Shown here one piece after another: positions 41,022-49,406 of a stretch of 64,000 bases of DNA. Numbering within the stretch: position 1 is the first letter of the stretch; each line of letters opens with the position of its first letter. A program made the position numbers and the translations under genes. Source of the DNA: Bacteroidota bacterium (GTDB lineage Bacteria > Bacteroidota > Bacteroidia > Chitinophagales > Chitinophagaceae); assembly GCA_947452905.1 (NCBI GenBank), contig CANGEP010000002.1, positions 124,001 to 188,000 of the forward strand, read 5' to 3'. The notes below the pieces were generated by a model. The model did no database searches and was not told the DNA's origin. It was given only the letters and a program-made list of their open reading frames with translations.

Positions 41022-42350
41022 ATGAAAGAGAAACAAGGTATTAATTTTTTTAGTCTTACTATGATCGTAGTAAGTTTAGTGATTGGTATGGGAATTTTTA
41101 AAACACCTGCTACCATTGCTGCAAAATCTGGAACACCATTAATATTTTTTAGTGCTTGGTTAATAGGGGGTGTGATTGCACTTTTTGGTGCACTCACTTA
41201 TGCTGAAATTGGGCAAAGATTACCAGTGATGGGTGGGTATTATAAGGTGTTTGCACATTGTTATCATCCTGGGGTTGGATTTACTATCAATGTTCTTATT
41301 TTAATAAGTAATGCTGCCTCATTAGCGGTGGTAGCATTAATTGGCGCCGATTATGTGAGTGATTTATTATTTGGACAACCCTCAGGTACTTTTTTTAATA
41401 TTTGTATTGCATCTTTATCGGTGGGGCTTTTTTATATTGTTAATTTATTAGGATTAAGAACCAGCAGTCGCACACAAAATGTGCTCATGATTGTAAAAAT
41501 TAGTTTAATTATTTTATTAATCTCTTCTTTATTTAAAGGGGTTACTGTTCCGCCACATGGTTTTAATGAAGGGAAAGTGTATGTGTACAATGGTCATAAC
41601 GGAGTACTTTTATTAATGGTGAGTTTGGTAGCTGTGTTCTTTACCTATGGTGGGTATCAGCAAACCATCAATTTTGGTGCCGAAGTAAAATCGGCAAAGA
41701 CCATGCAAAGAGGAATTGTATTGGGCATTTGCATTGTCTTGTTTTTATATTTAGCGATTAATTATACTTATGTAAAAGTGATTGGTTTTGATAACATTAA
41801 AAATGCCAATGCAATTGGAGCTTTATTATTTGAAGCCTGGTTTGGTAAATTTGGGGCCAAGGTTTTTGATTTTGCCATGGTATTAAGTGTACTTGCTTAT
41901 GTGAACGTTATTTTAATGAGTAATCCAAGAGTCATGTATGCAATGAGTGAGGATAATGTGTTACCTGCCATATTTCAAAAAAAGCATCCCAAAACAGAAG
42001 CTTTGGTTCCTGGTTTAACTGTTTTTGCCATCACCACAGCCCTAGTTACTTTTTTTGGTAAAGGGGTAGATGATGTGTTAAGTTTTAGTATCTTTTTAGA
42101 TTGTATGGGGATGAGCACTTCCGCTGCCACCCTACTTATTTTAAGGTCCAAAAAGCAGGGAGACGCGTCTGTAACTGGGGCACTTAAAAGATGGACGCCT
42201 ATTTTTTGTGTCATTTTTGTATTATCCTATGCTTTTGTTGCCTGCGCCGTAGTGATTGATAAACCTTATGCTGCTCTAACTGCAGTGGTATTAATAGCTA
42301 TTGTTTTAGCTCTTTATAGAGTTTTTTATTACAAAAAAGCAGCTGCTTAG
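41022..42350 (+). CDS. APC-superfamily amino acid permease
   Basis: A 442-residue transporter with about 12 membrane segments. The first helix break GMGIFKTPATIA is the unwound substrate site typical of APC carriers, and FFTYGGYQQTINFGAEVK corresponds to the helix 6 region. It resembles the LAT/serine-threonine exchanger branch, but the substrate cannot be set. It is transcribed away from the riboswitch; a promoter match was not found. Confidence 0.85.
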   Translation: MKEKQGINFFSLTMIVVSLVIGMGIFKTPATIAAKSGTPLIFFSAWLIGGVIALFGALTYAEIGQRLPVMGGYYKVFAHCYHPGVGFTINVLILISNAASLAVVALIGADYVSDLLFGQPSGTFFNICIASLSVGLFYIVNLLGLRTSSRTQNVLMIVKISLIILLISSLFKGVTVPPHGFNEGKVYVYNGHNGVLLLMVSLVAVFFTYGGYQQTINFGAEVKSAKTMQRGIVLGICIVLFLYLAINYTYVKVIGFDNIKNANAIGALLFEAWFGKFGAKVFDFAMVLSVLAYVNVILMSNPRVMYAMSEDNVLPAIFQKKHPKTEALVPGLTVFAITTALVTFFGKGVDDVLSFSIFLDCMGMSTSAATLLILRSKKQGDASVTGALKRWTPIFCVIFVLSYAFVACAVVIDKPYAALTAVVLIAIVLALYRVFYYKKAAA

Positions 42351-42429
42351 CCTTTCATCTATCTAAAAAGCTGTTCAGCAGATGCCATTTCCGTCTGTCT
42401 AAAAATTAGAGAACTCGCTGGTATTAACC

Positions 42430-42437
42430 TACTTTTG
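42430..42437 (+). promoter_or_regulatory. -7 element for the tolC-hlyD operon
   Basis: TACTTTTG is an exact match to TAnnTTTG, 30 bp before the ATG at 42468. It lies inside an upstream in-frame extension of the gene, which supports the downstream start. Confidence 0.5.
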
Positions 42438-42467
42438 TGTTGTAATAAAAGGTTTAACACCATATTC

Positions 42468-43928
42468 ATGAAATACATACTTAGTTTATTTTTAATAGGT
42501 TCTTCTCTTGGTCTTTGGGCGCAAGAACCGGTGCAATGGGATTTAAAGACCTGTGTACAATATGCCATAGAGCATAATATATCGGTACAACAAGCCGATA
42601 TTCAAGCTAGACTATCCAAATTACAAGCCGAATTAGCCAAATCTAACCAATTACCAACCTTAAATGGAAGCACAGGTGCAGGATTAAGAATTGGACGATC
42701 TATTGACCCCACCACCAATGGGTTTACCAATACACAATTTTTGTATAATAACTTTGGCATCAATGGGGGAATACAAATTTTTAATGGAGGTAAATTAAAA
42801 AACAATGCAGAAGCTACCACTTATAGTTGGCAAGCATCTGAGGCAGATAAACAAAATGTATCAAATGACATTTCATTAAGTGTTGCTACCTATTATTTGC
42901 AAGTATTATCTGCCATTGAGCAAACCGAGATTGCTAAAATTCAAATTGGACAAACCAAAGAACAATTAGCGGCTACTCAAAAAAGAGTAGAAGTGGGTTT
43001 GTTGCCAGAATTAAATTTATTAGAATTAGAAACACAATTGGCTAACGATAGCAGTACTTATATTAATGCCTATTCACAGGTGGAGCAAAGTAAATTAAAT
43101 TTAAAGGCCTTATTAAATTTAGATGCCTCTGTTAAGTTTGATATTCAAGCACAAGTGGTAGATAAAATTAAATTACAATCCTTTGCCGATTTGCAGCCCG
43201 ATTATGTGTATGCGGTTGCAGCTCAAAATTTACCCGGGGTAAAAGCTGCTGAATTAAGAGTAAAAGCTGCCGATAAAAACACTTTAGTAGCTAAAGCCAA
43301 TTTTTATCCTAGTTTAAGTTTTGGGTATAATTTAGCCTCTAACTTTTCTAATCAATTTACTTATATCAATGGCGTAGCATTAAGTGGCTTTAGCTCAATT
43401 ACGGCTGCATCTCCATTTGTAACTATGAACAATACAAAGTATTTTGTTCAATCACCTGTGTACACTACTACCACTGCCACTAGAAATTGGGGTAATATTT
43501 GGAATGGATGGAATAATCAATTGAATAATAATTTTGGACAAAGTTTTGGCTTTCAATTGAGCATCCCCATTTTTAATGGTAATCAAGCTAAGATTGCTTA
43601 TCAACAATCAAAGCTGAATTATAAAAACGCTTCCTTACAAGAACAAAACACAAAAAATAAATTAAAGCAAGATATCTATACAGCCTATACCAATGCGGTA
43701 ATGGCATTTAATAAATTAGCGGCAACTCAAAAAGCTTTAACATCGGCCGAAAAAACTTTTCAATTTGCTACTAAACGTTATGAATTAGGTTTGTTAGGCA
43801 CCATCGAATTATTAAATAATCAAAATAACTATTTAAAAGCAAAAGTGAATTTCAAATCGGCTCAATACGAGTATGTATTTAGAATAAAACTACTTGAGTT
43901 TTATAAAGGAGAAGCATTATCATTATAA
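42468..43928 (+). CDS. TolC-family outer-membrane efflux protein
   Basis: Trimeric outer-membrane channel of 486 residues. A signal peptide (MKYILSLFLIGSSLGLWAQ) is followed by two long helical repeats, with L-N-E-x-Q-type spacing, for example VGLLPELNLLELETQLA and later YELGLLGTIELLNNQNN. The ATG at 42468 is chosen because it starts the signal peptide and because a -7 element lies just upstream. It is followed by a periplasmic adaptor 14 bp later, but the inner-membrane pump is missing. Confidence 0.9.
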   Translation: MKYILSLFLIGSSLGLWAQEPVQWDLKTCVQYAIEHNISVQQADIQARLSKLQAELAKSNQLPTLNGSTGAGLRIGRSIDPTTNGFTNTQFLYNNFGINGGIQIFNGGKLKNNAEATTYSWQASEADKQNVSNDISLSVATYYLQVLSAIEQTEIAKIQIGQTKEQLAATQKRVEVGLLPELNLLELETQLANDSSTYINAYSQVEQSKLNLKALLNLDASVKFDIQAQVVDKIKLQSFADLQPDYVYAVAAQNLPGVKAAELRVKAADKNTLVAKANFYPSLSFGYNLASNFSNQFTYINGVALSGFSSITAASPFVTMNNTKYFVQSPVYTTTTATRNWGNIWNGWNNQLNNNFGQSFGFQLSIPIFNGNQAKIAYQQSKLNYKNASLQEQNTKNKLKQDIYTAYTNAVMAFNKLAATQKALTSAEKTFQFATKRYELGLLGTIELLNNQNNYLKAKVNFKSAQYEYVFRIKLLEFYKGEALSL

Positions 43929-43942
43929 TAAATTAAACAAAT

Positions 43943-45298
43943 ATGAATAAGAAATTAATTTGGATACTCGTAGCATTGGCGGCAGTAGTAATACTGTTAG
44001 TAGGCTTAAAAAAAGCGGGTGTTATTGGTAAAGAACAAGGAGAACAAGTTACTACCGAGAAAGTGCAACTAAGAACTATCACAGAATCGGTAAATGCGAG
44101 TGGTAAAGTATATCCAGAAATTGAAGTAAAAGTAAGCCCGGATATTTCGGGTGAAATCGTAAACCTTTTTGTAGAAGAAGGAGATAAGGTAACTAAGGGC
44201 CAAGTTTTAGCTAAAATTTACGCCGATATCTATTCTTCTCAAAGAGATCAGGTAACAGCTAGTGTAAACCAATTTCAGGCACAATACGAAAACATTAAAG
44301 CTTCTATTGGTGGCTTAAAGGCGCAATACGAAAACACGAAAGCTACTAACGAGCGCTATAAAAAATTATTTGCAGATAAAATTGTTTCTCGTTCTGAGTA
44401 TGAACAATCGGAGCAAGCTTTTAAAGCTGCTGAATCTAGTTATACAGGTGCTTTGCAATCTATTAAAAGCGGAGAAGCACAAATTCAAGGCGTGAAAGCC
44501 CAATTAGCACGTGCCGAAAAAGATTTAGCTCGTACTACCATCACTGCGCCAATGGATGGTATTGTATCATCAATGAGTGTTAAAAAAGGGGAGCGTGTGG
44601 TTGGAACGGCTCAAATGGCTGGTACTGAAATGATGCGTGTAGCCGACATGAAAAGTATTGAAGTGAGAGTGGATGTTGGTGAAAATGATATTACCAAAGT
44701 AAAAATTGGTGACACTGCTTTAGTAGAGGTGGATGCGTATAATAATAGAAAGTTTAAAGGAGTAGTTTATAAAATTGCGAATCCAGTTTCTGCAGCTGCT
44801 ACAAGTAGCATAAGTACTAGCACCGAAGTAGCTAATTATAAAGTACATATCCGACTAGACTCTAACAGCTACAAAGATTTAATTAAAGAGAATGCTAAAT
44901 TTCCTTTCCGTCCAGGAATGACAGCTAGTGCAGATATTCAAACTAAGTCTAAAGTAAATGTTATTTCTGTTCCTTTAAATGCAGTGTCAACAAGAGATAA
45001 AGATGGACAAGGCAAAGACACCAAAGTGTCTAGCACTAAAACTACTGATGATAAATCTGCACCTGATACAAAAAGCGAAGATTTGAATGAAGTAGTTTTT
45101 GTTTTACAAAAGGACAATAAAGTGAAAATGGTTAAAGTTAAAACTGATATTCAAGACTTAAATTATATTGAAGTTGCGGGTTTAAAAGTGGGTGACGAAG
45201 TAATTACGGGTCCTTATAGTACTGTAAGTAAAACCTTAAAAGAGGGCACTTTGGTTAAAGTTGTTGCTAAAGAAAAATTATTTGAAGAAAAGAAATAG
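43943..45298 (+). CDS. HlyD/MacA-type periplasmic adaptor subunit
   Basis: Membrane-fusion protein of 451 residues linking an inner-membrane pump to TolC. It has an N-terminal anchor (about residues 5-25), a lipoyl-like half VSPDISGEIVNLFVEEGDKV, a coiled-coil hairpin (about 95-190) and the second lipoyl half with TTITAPMDGIVSSMSVKKGE. A lysine/aspartate-rich insert (about 350-375) is atypical. The gene is followed by a strong terminator, so no transporter gene is co-transcribed. Confidence 0.9.
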   Translation: MNKKLIWILVALAAVVILLVGLKKAGVIGKEQGEQVTTEKVQLRTITESVNASGKVYPEIEVKVSPDISGEIVNLFVEEGDKVTKGQVLAKIYADIYSSQRDQVTASVNQFQAQYENIKASIGGLKAQYENTKATNERYKKLFADKIVSRSEYEQSEQAFKAAESSYTGALQSIKSGEAQIQGVKAQLARAEKDLARTTITAPMDGIVSSMSVKKGERVVGTAQMAGTEMMRVADMKSIEVRVDVGENDITKVKIGDTALVEVDAYNNRKFKGVVYKIANPVSAAATSSISTSTEVANYKVHIRLDSNSYKDLIKENAKFPFRPGMTASADIQTKSKVNVISVPLNAVSTRDKDGQGKDTKVSSTKTTDDKSAPDTKSEDLNEVVFVLQKDNKVKMVKVKTDIQDLNYIEVAGLKVGDEVITGPYSTVSKTLKEGTLVKVVAKEKLFEEKK

Positions 45299-45315
45299 TA
45301 GTCTTTTAAAGTATT

Positions 45316-45352
45316 AAAAAGGGGGCGTTTTACTAAAACGCCCCCTTTTTTT
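45316..45352 (+). terminator. Intrinsic terminator of the tolC-hlyD operon
   Basis: A 16-bp perfect stem (45316-45331 with 45335-45350), a 3-nt loop and a T run of seven. It lies 17 bp after the hlyD stop and just ahead of the gpsA promoter. Confidence 0.93.
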
Positions 45353-45361
45353 ATGTTTTTG

Positions 45362-45369
45362 TATATTTG
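45362..45369 (+). promoter_or_regulatory. -7 element for gpsA
   Basis: TATATTTG is an exact TAnnTTTG match. The predicted transcription start is about 45374-45376, so an upstream in-frame ATG at 45353 cannot be used. Confidence 0.6.
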
Positions 45370-45382
45370 CAATATGAATCAG

Positions 45383-46387
45383 ATGCGTATAGGAATTATT
45401 GGGAGTGGAAGTTGGGCTACAGCCATCGCTAAAATTGTAACTGATAATGGACATGCTATTCATTGGTGGGTTCGTCAGCAAACAAATATTGACTACTTTA
45501 ATAAGCGACATCACAATCCACATTATTTAAGAAACACCTATTTTGATGTTGCTAATATTCAATTTTCAGAAAACATACAACAAATAGTAGAAGCTTCGGA
45601 TGTTTTGATTATAGCTATACCTTCAATCCATATTGAAACTAGTTTGGATGGAGTTACGGCAGCTATGTTAAAAGGCAAGAAAATAATTTCTGCAGTTAAA
45701 GGGGTCTTGCCAAAACATAACCTATTGATGCATGAATTTTTAGCTGCTAAATATCAGTTCCCTATTGCTCAATACTTTACTTTATTAGGCCCAAGTCATG
45801 CGGAAGAAGTCGCAGCTGAGCAATTAACTTATTTGACATTTTCTGGTGTTAATGAATTGGAAACTAGTCAAATTGCAACTCTATTTGCTTCTGATTACAT
45901 AAATACAATTGTTAATACTGATGTGGTGGGAGTGCAATATGCAGGAGTGGTAAAAAATATTTATGCATTAGGTGCTGGTATTGCACATGGACTTGAGTAT
46001 GGAGATAATTTTTTAAGTGTTTTTATCGCCAATGCAGCCAGAGAAATGCAGGATTTACTGAAGGCAATTTTACAAAATGAAGCCCGTAATTGTGGAACCG
46101 TTAATTATAACTCTTCAGTGTATCTAGGCGATTTATTGGTTACTTGTTATTCATTACATAGTCGTAATCGAACTTTTGGCAATATGATTGGCAAAGGTTA
46201 TTCTGTTAGGGCGGCAGAATTAGAAATGAATATGGTTGCCGAAGGGTATAATGCTTGTAAATGTGTCATGGCCATAAATGAGACGCATGGGGTAAATTTA
46301 CCTATCATTACTGCGATTTATAAAATTCTATGGGAAGGGGCTAATCCTCAAGAAACTTTTAAAGAGGTAGAGCAAATTTTAGTGTAG
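45383..46387 (+). CDS. gpsA: Glycerol-3-phosphate dehydrogenase [NAD(P)+]
   Basis: Makes sn-glycerol-3-phosphate for phospholipid synthesis from dihydroxyacetone phosphate. The N-terminal Rossmann motif is IGIIGSGSWATAIAKI; the catalytic lysine region is GVVKNIYALGAGI, and the C-terminal domain includes SRNRTFGNMIGKGYS. Three in-frame ATGs exist (45353, 45374, 45383). The last begins MRIGIIG, gives the usual 334 residues and fits the -7 element. Starting at 45374 would make the mRNA nearly leaderless. Confidence 0.93.
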   Translation: MRIGIIGSGSWATAIAKIVTDNGHAIHWWVRQQTNIDYFNKRHHNPHYLRNTYFDVANIQFSENIQQIVEASDVLIIAIPSIHIETSLDGVTAAMLKGKKIISAVKGVLPKHNLLMHEFLAAKYQFPIAQYFTLLGPSHAEEVAAEQLTYLTFSGVNELETSQIATLFASDYINTIVNTDVVGVQYAGVVKNIYALGAGIAHGLEYGDNFLSVFIANAAREMQDLLKAILQNEARNCGTVNYNSSVYLGDLLVTCYSLHSRNRTFGNMIGKGYSVRAAELEMNMVAEGYNACKCVMAINETHGVNLPIITAIYKILWEGANPQETFKEVEQILV

Positions 46388-46400
46388 CCGGTTGAGTTGA

Positions 46401-47525
46401 TTAAATGATAAAAAAATCACTCGCAATTCCATCTGCAAAAAAGAAAGCAGATAGGTGTAAAGCAAATCCTTTTTCTGTTTTCTGCAATTGTTTTTTTTCT
46501 AGTAAATTTTCACTTATATTTTTTGTGTGTAGGTAAAAAGAATCGCCAAATTTTTCTTTTATTTTAGAGAGATCAAAGCCTGCCATTTGACGCAAGGAAG
46601 TCATCATGTATTCGTTGTACTGCGTTGCAAGGGGTAGATTTTCTAATTCAAAATTTAATTTTCCTAACTCCATAGAATGCATATACAAAGCGTTATTGGC
46701 AATATTCCATTGTCTAGAATGTCCATTGAAGGAATGTGCTGATGGGCCTAAGCCCAGATAAGGTATTCCCTGCCAGTAATTACTATTATGCTTACTTTCA
46801 AAACCTTTTTTACTAAAATTTGAAATCTCATATTGGAAAATATCCTTTGCGGCAAGCGATTTAATAACAAGTTCAAATTGTCTTGCTTGTTGTGTAGGAT
46901 CCACATCCTGCATTTTATTTTTTTGTATAAAATCATGGAGCGCTGTTTTTTCTTCCACTGTTAAAGCATAGCAGGAAACATGAGGAACTTTATAGTTAAC
47001 TAAAAACTCAATGTCTTTTAAAAGATCATCATCTGTTAAATGAGGTGTACCATAAATCAAATCTGTACTAATATTGGAAAACCCTTCTTCGGAAACAATT
47101 TGTAAAGCTTTATGAGATTGATCGGTATGATGGGCTCTGTTCATCCATGCCAGACTTTGTTGGTTAAAACTTTGAATTCCTATACTGAGTCGGTTTATTC
47201 CTATTTTTTTCCAATTTTTTGCACTAATTGTGTTTATGTCGTCAGGGTTAGCCTCCAAAGTAAACTCTAGGTTTGATGCTATATTGAAATTAGTATGTAA
47301 TGCTTCTAATAAGCTGTTTAAATGATGCTCTTTTAATAAAGAAGGTGTGCCACCCCCTAAATACAGGGTTTTAATGGGGTCGGTTAAATAGTTTTTTTGT
47401 AGATGTATCTCTTTGATTAATGACTCTACAAATGCTTCAATGTGCTGTATTTGAGTAGAGAAATGAAAATTACAGTAATGACAAGCTTTTTTACAAAAAG
47501 GGATATGGATATAGATGCCTGCCAT
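46401..47525 (-). CDS. hemW: Radical SAM haem chaperone HemW
   Basis: Radical SAM protein related to HemN. The cluster motif is CKKACHYCNF (C-x3-C-x2-C) in IYIHIPFCKKACHYC, with the SAM-binding YLGGGTPSLL and LEANPDD. The length of 374 residues fits HemW, which carries haem for insertion rather than oxidising coproporphyrinogen. It is divergent from the DUF4271-hemD pair, both linked to tetrapyrroles in part, and the two promoters overlap. Confidence 0.9.
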   Translation of the reverse strand: MAGIYIHIPFCKKACHYCNFHFSTQIQHIEAFVESLIKEIHLQKNYLTDPIKTLYLGGGTPSLLKEHHLNSLLEALHTNFNIASNLEFTLEANPDDINTISAKNWKKIGINRLSIGIQSFNQQSLAWMNRAHHTDQSHKALQIVSEEGFSNISTDLIYGTPHLTDDDLLKDIEFLVNYKVPHVSCYALTVEEKTALHDFIQKNKMQDVDPTQQARQFELVIKSLAAKDIFQYEISNFSKKGFESKHNSNYWQGIPYLGLGPSAHSFNGHSRQWNIANNALYMHSMELGKLNFELENLPLATQYNEYMMTSLRQMAGFDLSKIKEKFGDSFYLHTKNISENLLEKKQLQKTEKGFALHLSAFFFADGIASDFFII

Positions 47526-47527
47526 AA

Positions 47528-47569
47528 TTGGGTTTAATCAACAAAGCTACTTATTTTTGTATTAGTCAA
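47528..47569. promoter_or_regulatory. Overlapping divergent promoters of hemW and the DUF4271-hemD pair
   Basis: For the plus strand, TATTTTTG (47552-47559) has a TTG at 47528-47530, 21 bp upstream. For the minus strand, TAGCTTTG (47549-47542) has a TTG at 47569-47567, 17 bp upstream. Both -7 elements match TAnnTTTG exactly and are two bases apart, so each promoter's -33 lies beyond the other's -7. Polymerase could probably not occupy both together. Confidence 0.65.
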
Positions 47570-47574
47570 GATTC

Positions 47575-48582
47575 ATGTTTAATAAACTACTCCTTCTTTT
47601 GGTATTAGCCCTGCCTATTTGTGTGATGGCGCAAAGAGATACAGGCAAATTATCTATGGATACCAGCCATTTAGGGATAGATTCTGCTACCCAAAAAGAT
47701 ACACTTCTCATTCAATATATTCCTGTTTTACCCAAAACCTATCAAAAAGCGGACGCTTGGTTTATAAGTAGTTTACATACCGAATTAGTAGACTCTAATT
47801 TTAATATACTTAAAGATTACAAAAACTATTACGCTCAAAAGCAGAATGCTTTTACTTTATTTTATCCTAGCCCTGTAAAAGGCAAGGAGGGGCAAGTTAT
47901 ATTCAAAATTGAACAACGGTATGCTATCGCAGATGAAGATTTTTTATTTTATTTAATCCTTATTTTACTGTTTATATATGGAGCTATAAATAAAATATAC
48001 CCTCAATATTTTCCTAAATTATTTAGTCAATTTAGTCAGTCTTCCTTAAGAATGTTGCAAAACAGGGAACAATTATTACAAAATAGTTTTGCCTCTTTGA
48101 TAATTAATATCACCTTTATTGCAAGCTTCTCTTTGTTATCCACCTTGCTCATATTTAATAAGCATTTATTACCTATTTCTTTTTGGGAAGGCTTTGGGTA
48201 TATTACCCTTTTTTTTACCGCTTTATACCTCGGTAAGTATCTTTGTTTAGAGCTAGTTGGTTATATATTCAACACCCGAGAAATGGTAAGCACCTATGTC
48301 TTTGTAGTGTTTATGATTAACAAGGTTTTAGGTATTTTATTACTCCCCTTCGTGCTTATTTTGGCCTTTGCGAAACCTTTATGGCACCCCTATGCAGTGG
48401 GCGGGGCAGCGCTTGTAGCAGTATTGCTTATCCTGTATAGGTATTTGTTTTCGTTAACGTCTGTTAGGAACAAATTACATATATCTTCCTTTCATTTTTT
48501 TCTTTACCTTTGTGCTTTCGAAATATTGCCACTTTTAATATTGTACCGATTTATAGTACAATATTTCGGGGGCACTTATTAA
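47575..48582 (+). CDS. DUF4271 multi-pass membrane protein
   Basis: A 335-residue protein with a signal peptide (MFNKLLLLLVLALPICVMAQ), a soluble region of about 100 residues and then about seven membrane helices. The family is known by number only and is common in Bacteroidota, often beside uroporphyrinogen-III synthase, as here (22 bp upstream of it). The function is unknown; the conserved pairing suggests shared expression rather than a proven role in haem synthesis. Confidence 0.8.
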   Translation: MFNKLLLLLVLALPICVMAQRDTGKLSMDTSHLGIDSATQKDTLLIQYIPVLPKTYQKADAWFISSLHTELVDSNFNILKDYKNYYAQKQNAFTLFYPSPVKGKEGQVIFKIEQRYAIADEDFLFYLILILLFIYGAINKIYPQYFPKLFSQFSQSSLRMLQNREQLLQNSFASLIINITFIASFSLLSTLLIFNKHLLPISFWEGFGYITLFFTALYLGKYLCLELVGYIFNTREMVSTYVFVVFMINKVLGILLLPFVLILAFAKPLWHPYAVGGAALVAVLLILYRYLFSLTSVRNKLHISSFHFFLYLCAFEILPLLILYRFIVQYFGGTY

Positions 48583-48604
48583 AGAAGTAAAGTGTAATAA
48601 AGAA

Positions 48605-49393
48605 ATGAGTGTAGAAAAAAAGACGGCGACCAAGATTACAAAAAAAGTTTTAGTTTCTCAAGCGCGCCCTGAAAACGAAAAATCTCCTTATTTTGATTTA
48701 GAACGTAAGTATAACATCAACTTACATTTTCATCCTTTGATTGAACTCGAAGCGATCCCATCCAAAGAATTCCGTAAGAGCAAGGTGGATATTGCTACCT
48801 ATACTGCTGTTATTTTTACAAGTAAAAATGCAATCGATCATTTTTTCAGAACATGTGATGAGTTAAAAGTAAATATCAGCCAAGAAACTAAATATTTTTG
48901 CATCACCGAGTCGGTGGCTTTATACCTTCAGAAATTTATTATGTATCGTAAACGTAAAGTTTTCTTTGGCGCTGATGGTACAAATAAAAAATTATTGGAT
49001 GTGCTTAATAAACATAAAGCTAATGAAAGGTTTTTGTATGTGTGTAGCGAAAACCAACAAGATAACGAAATTGTGAACTGGTTAAAAGACCATTCATGTA
49101 CTTTTGATTTAGGCTATATGTACCGTTCGGTGAGCAGTAATTTAAAGAAGGTTTTTGAAGAACATTATTTTGATATTATCTGCTTATTTACACCTAGTGG
49201 TTTAAAGAGTTTGTTTGAAAATCAGCCCAGCTTTAAACAAAATGGTACTGCCATTTGCGCTTTTGGATCGAATACTTGTAAAGCAGTTGAAGATGCAGGG
49301 CTTACTTTACACATAAAAGTACCCTCTCCACAAACACCTAGTATGATTGCAGGGCTAGATTTATATTTAAGTCAGTTAAGCAAAAAGAAATAA
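48605..49393 (+). CDS. hemD: Uroporphyrinogen-III synthase
   Basis: Closes and inverts ring D of the linear tetrapyrrole. The protein has 262 residues in two alternating alpha/beta domains. Conserved bits include VLVSQARPENEKSPY, IFTSKNAIDHFF and the C-terminal FTPSGLKSLFE with AFGSNTCKAVEDAGL. Sequence conservation is weak in this family, so motif support is moderate and context helps. It is probably co-transcribed with the DUF4271 gene. Confidence 0.87.
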   Translation: MSVEKKTATKITKKVLVSQARPENEKSPYFDLERKYNINLHFHPLIELEAIPSKEFRKSKVDIATYTAVIFTSKNAIDHFFRTCDELKVNISQETKYFCITESVALYLQKFIMYRKRKVFFGADGTNKKLLDVLNKHKANERFLYVCSENQQDNEIVNWLKDHSCTFDLGYMYRSVSSNLKKVFEEHYFDIICLFTPSGLKSLFENQPSFKQNGTAICAFGSNTCKAVEDAGLTLHIKVPSPQTPSMIAGLDLYLSQLSKKK

Positions 49394-49406
49394 TTAAATT
49401 GCACGA

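Noticed and set aside
45353..45382. Upstream ATG for gpsA
   Set aside because: It precedes the -7 element of the gene and would fall outside the transcript.
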